A DNA stretch of 24,429 nt. It comes from an uncultured Candidatus Peregrinibacteria bacterium. Its GTDB lineage: Bacteria; Patescibacteriota; JACMRA01. Below the pieces are notes generated by a model. The model did no database searches, was not told the DNA's origin, and saw only the letters and a program-made list of their open reading frames with translations. Each line of letters starts with the position of its first letter. Positions within the stretch are counted from its first letter, which is position 1. The DNA is taken from positions 1 through 24,429 of the forward strand of contig CAKZLR010000055.1 in assembly GCA_937127165.1 (NCBI GenBank). The letters are read 5' to 3'. The position numbers and the translations under genes are program-made. Shown here one piece after another: positions 24,398 to 24,429 of the stretch.

Positions 24398-24429
24398 CCA
24401 AGTTGGGCGATCAGATTCTACTTTTTGCC

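Noticed and set aside
1..24429. CRISPR array, insertion sequence, transposase or attachment site
   Set aside because: No regularly spaced repeats, no transposase motifs and no terminal inverted repeats with target duplications were seen; the only repeats are short local duplications.

Overview
The window is AT-rich bacterial chromosomal DNA using the standard code: TAA, TAG and TGA all end intact genes, and tryptophan is TGG. Small TM-anchored exported proteins (DUF192, DsbA-like, CAP), an M. tuberculosis-type RpiB, standard sigma70 promoters and almost no Shine-Dalgarno sequences fit a reduced genome, most plausibly a Patescibacteria/CPR-like organism. That placement is inference; no ribosomal marker is in view.

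Layout. 0.1-0.85 kb: decayed ferric-reductase-like membrane gene (-). 1.1-3.8 kb: intact MacB/FtsX-type ABC exporter pair, its ATPase carrying an unusual C-terminal domain. 4.05 kb: tRNA-Thr(TGT). 4.2-7.3 kb: three membrane-anchored extracytoplasmic proteins (DUF192, DsbA-like thiol oxidoreductase, CAP/SCP). 7.5-9.2 kb (-): GT4 glycosyltransferase and flavodoxin. 9.4-11.2 kb: remnants of an ECF-type ABC ATPase and a DxD glycosyltransferase. 11.5-14.2 kb: intact aldehyde dehydrogenase and an unrecognised 244-residue protein. 14.2-19.6 kb: about 5.4 kb with almost no intact protein gene, but with readable remnants of a uridine-kinase-like P-loop enzyme, a leucine-rich-repeat protein, a less AT-rich membrane protein gene, a DUF2238/YjdF-like membrane protein and a long unknown protein, plus an intact tRNA-Arg(CCT). 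19.6-24.4 kb: PH-like membrane protein with a shifted N-terminus, dnaK, rpiB and xseA.

The main observation is the contrast between fully intact housekeeping genes and many multiply broken genes in the same window. The remnants keep family motifs in pieces scattered over two or three frames, with frameshifts and all three stop codons. Because the intact genes are clean, this looks like real ongoing gene loss rather than sequencing error. The losses touch iron/redox membrane chemistry, vitamin or metal uptake, surface glycosylation and pyrimidine salvage, as expected if a host-associated cell is becoming more dependent.

Regulation: many intact genes have a TTGAC(A/T)-about 17-TA(T/A)NNT promoter ending only about 15-40 nt before the start codon, with no Shine-Dalgarno motif. 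The one perfect AGGAGGT lies in the anomalous 16.1-16.4 kb segment. dnaK has a promoter embedded in a CIRCE-like inverted repeat.
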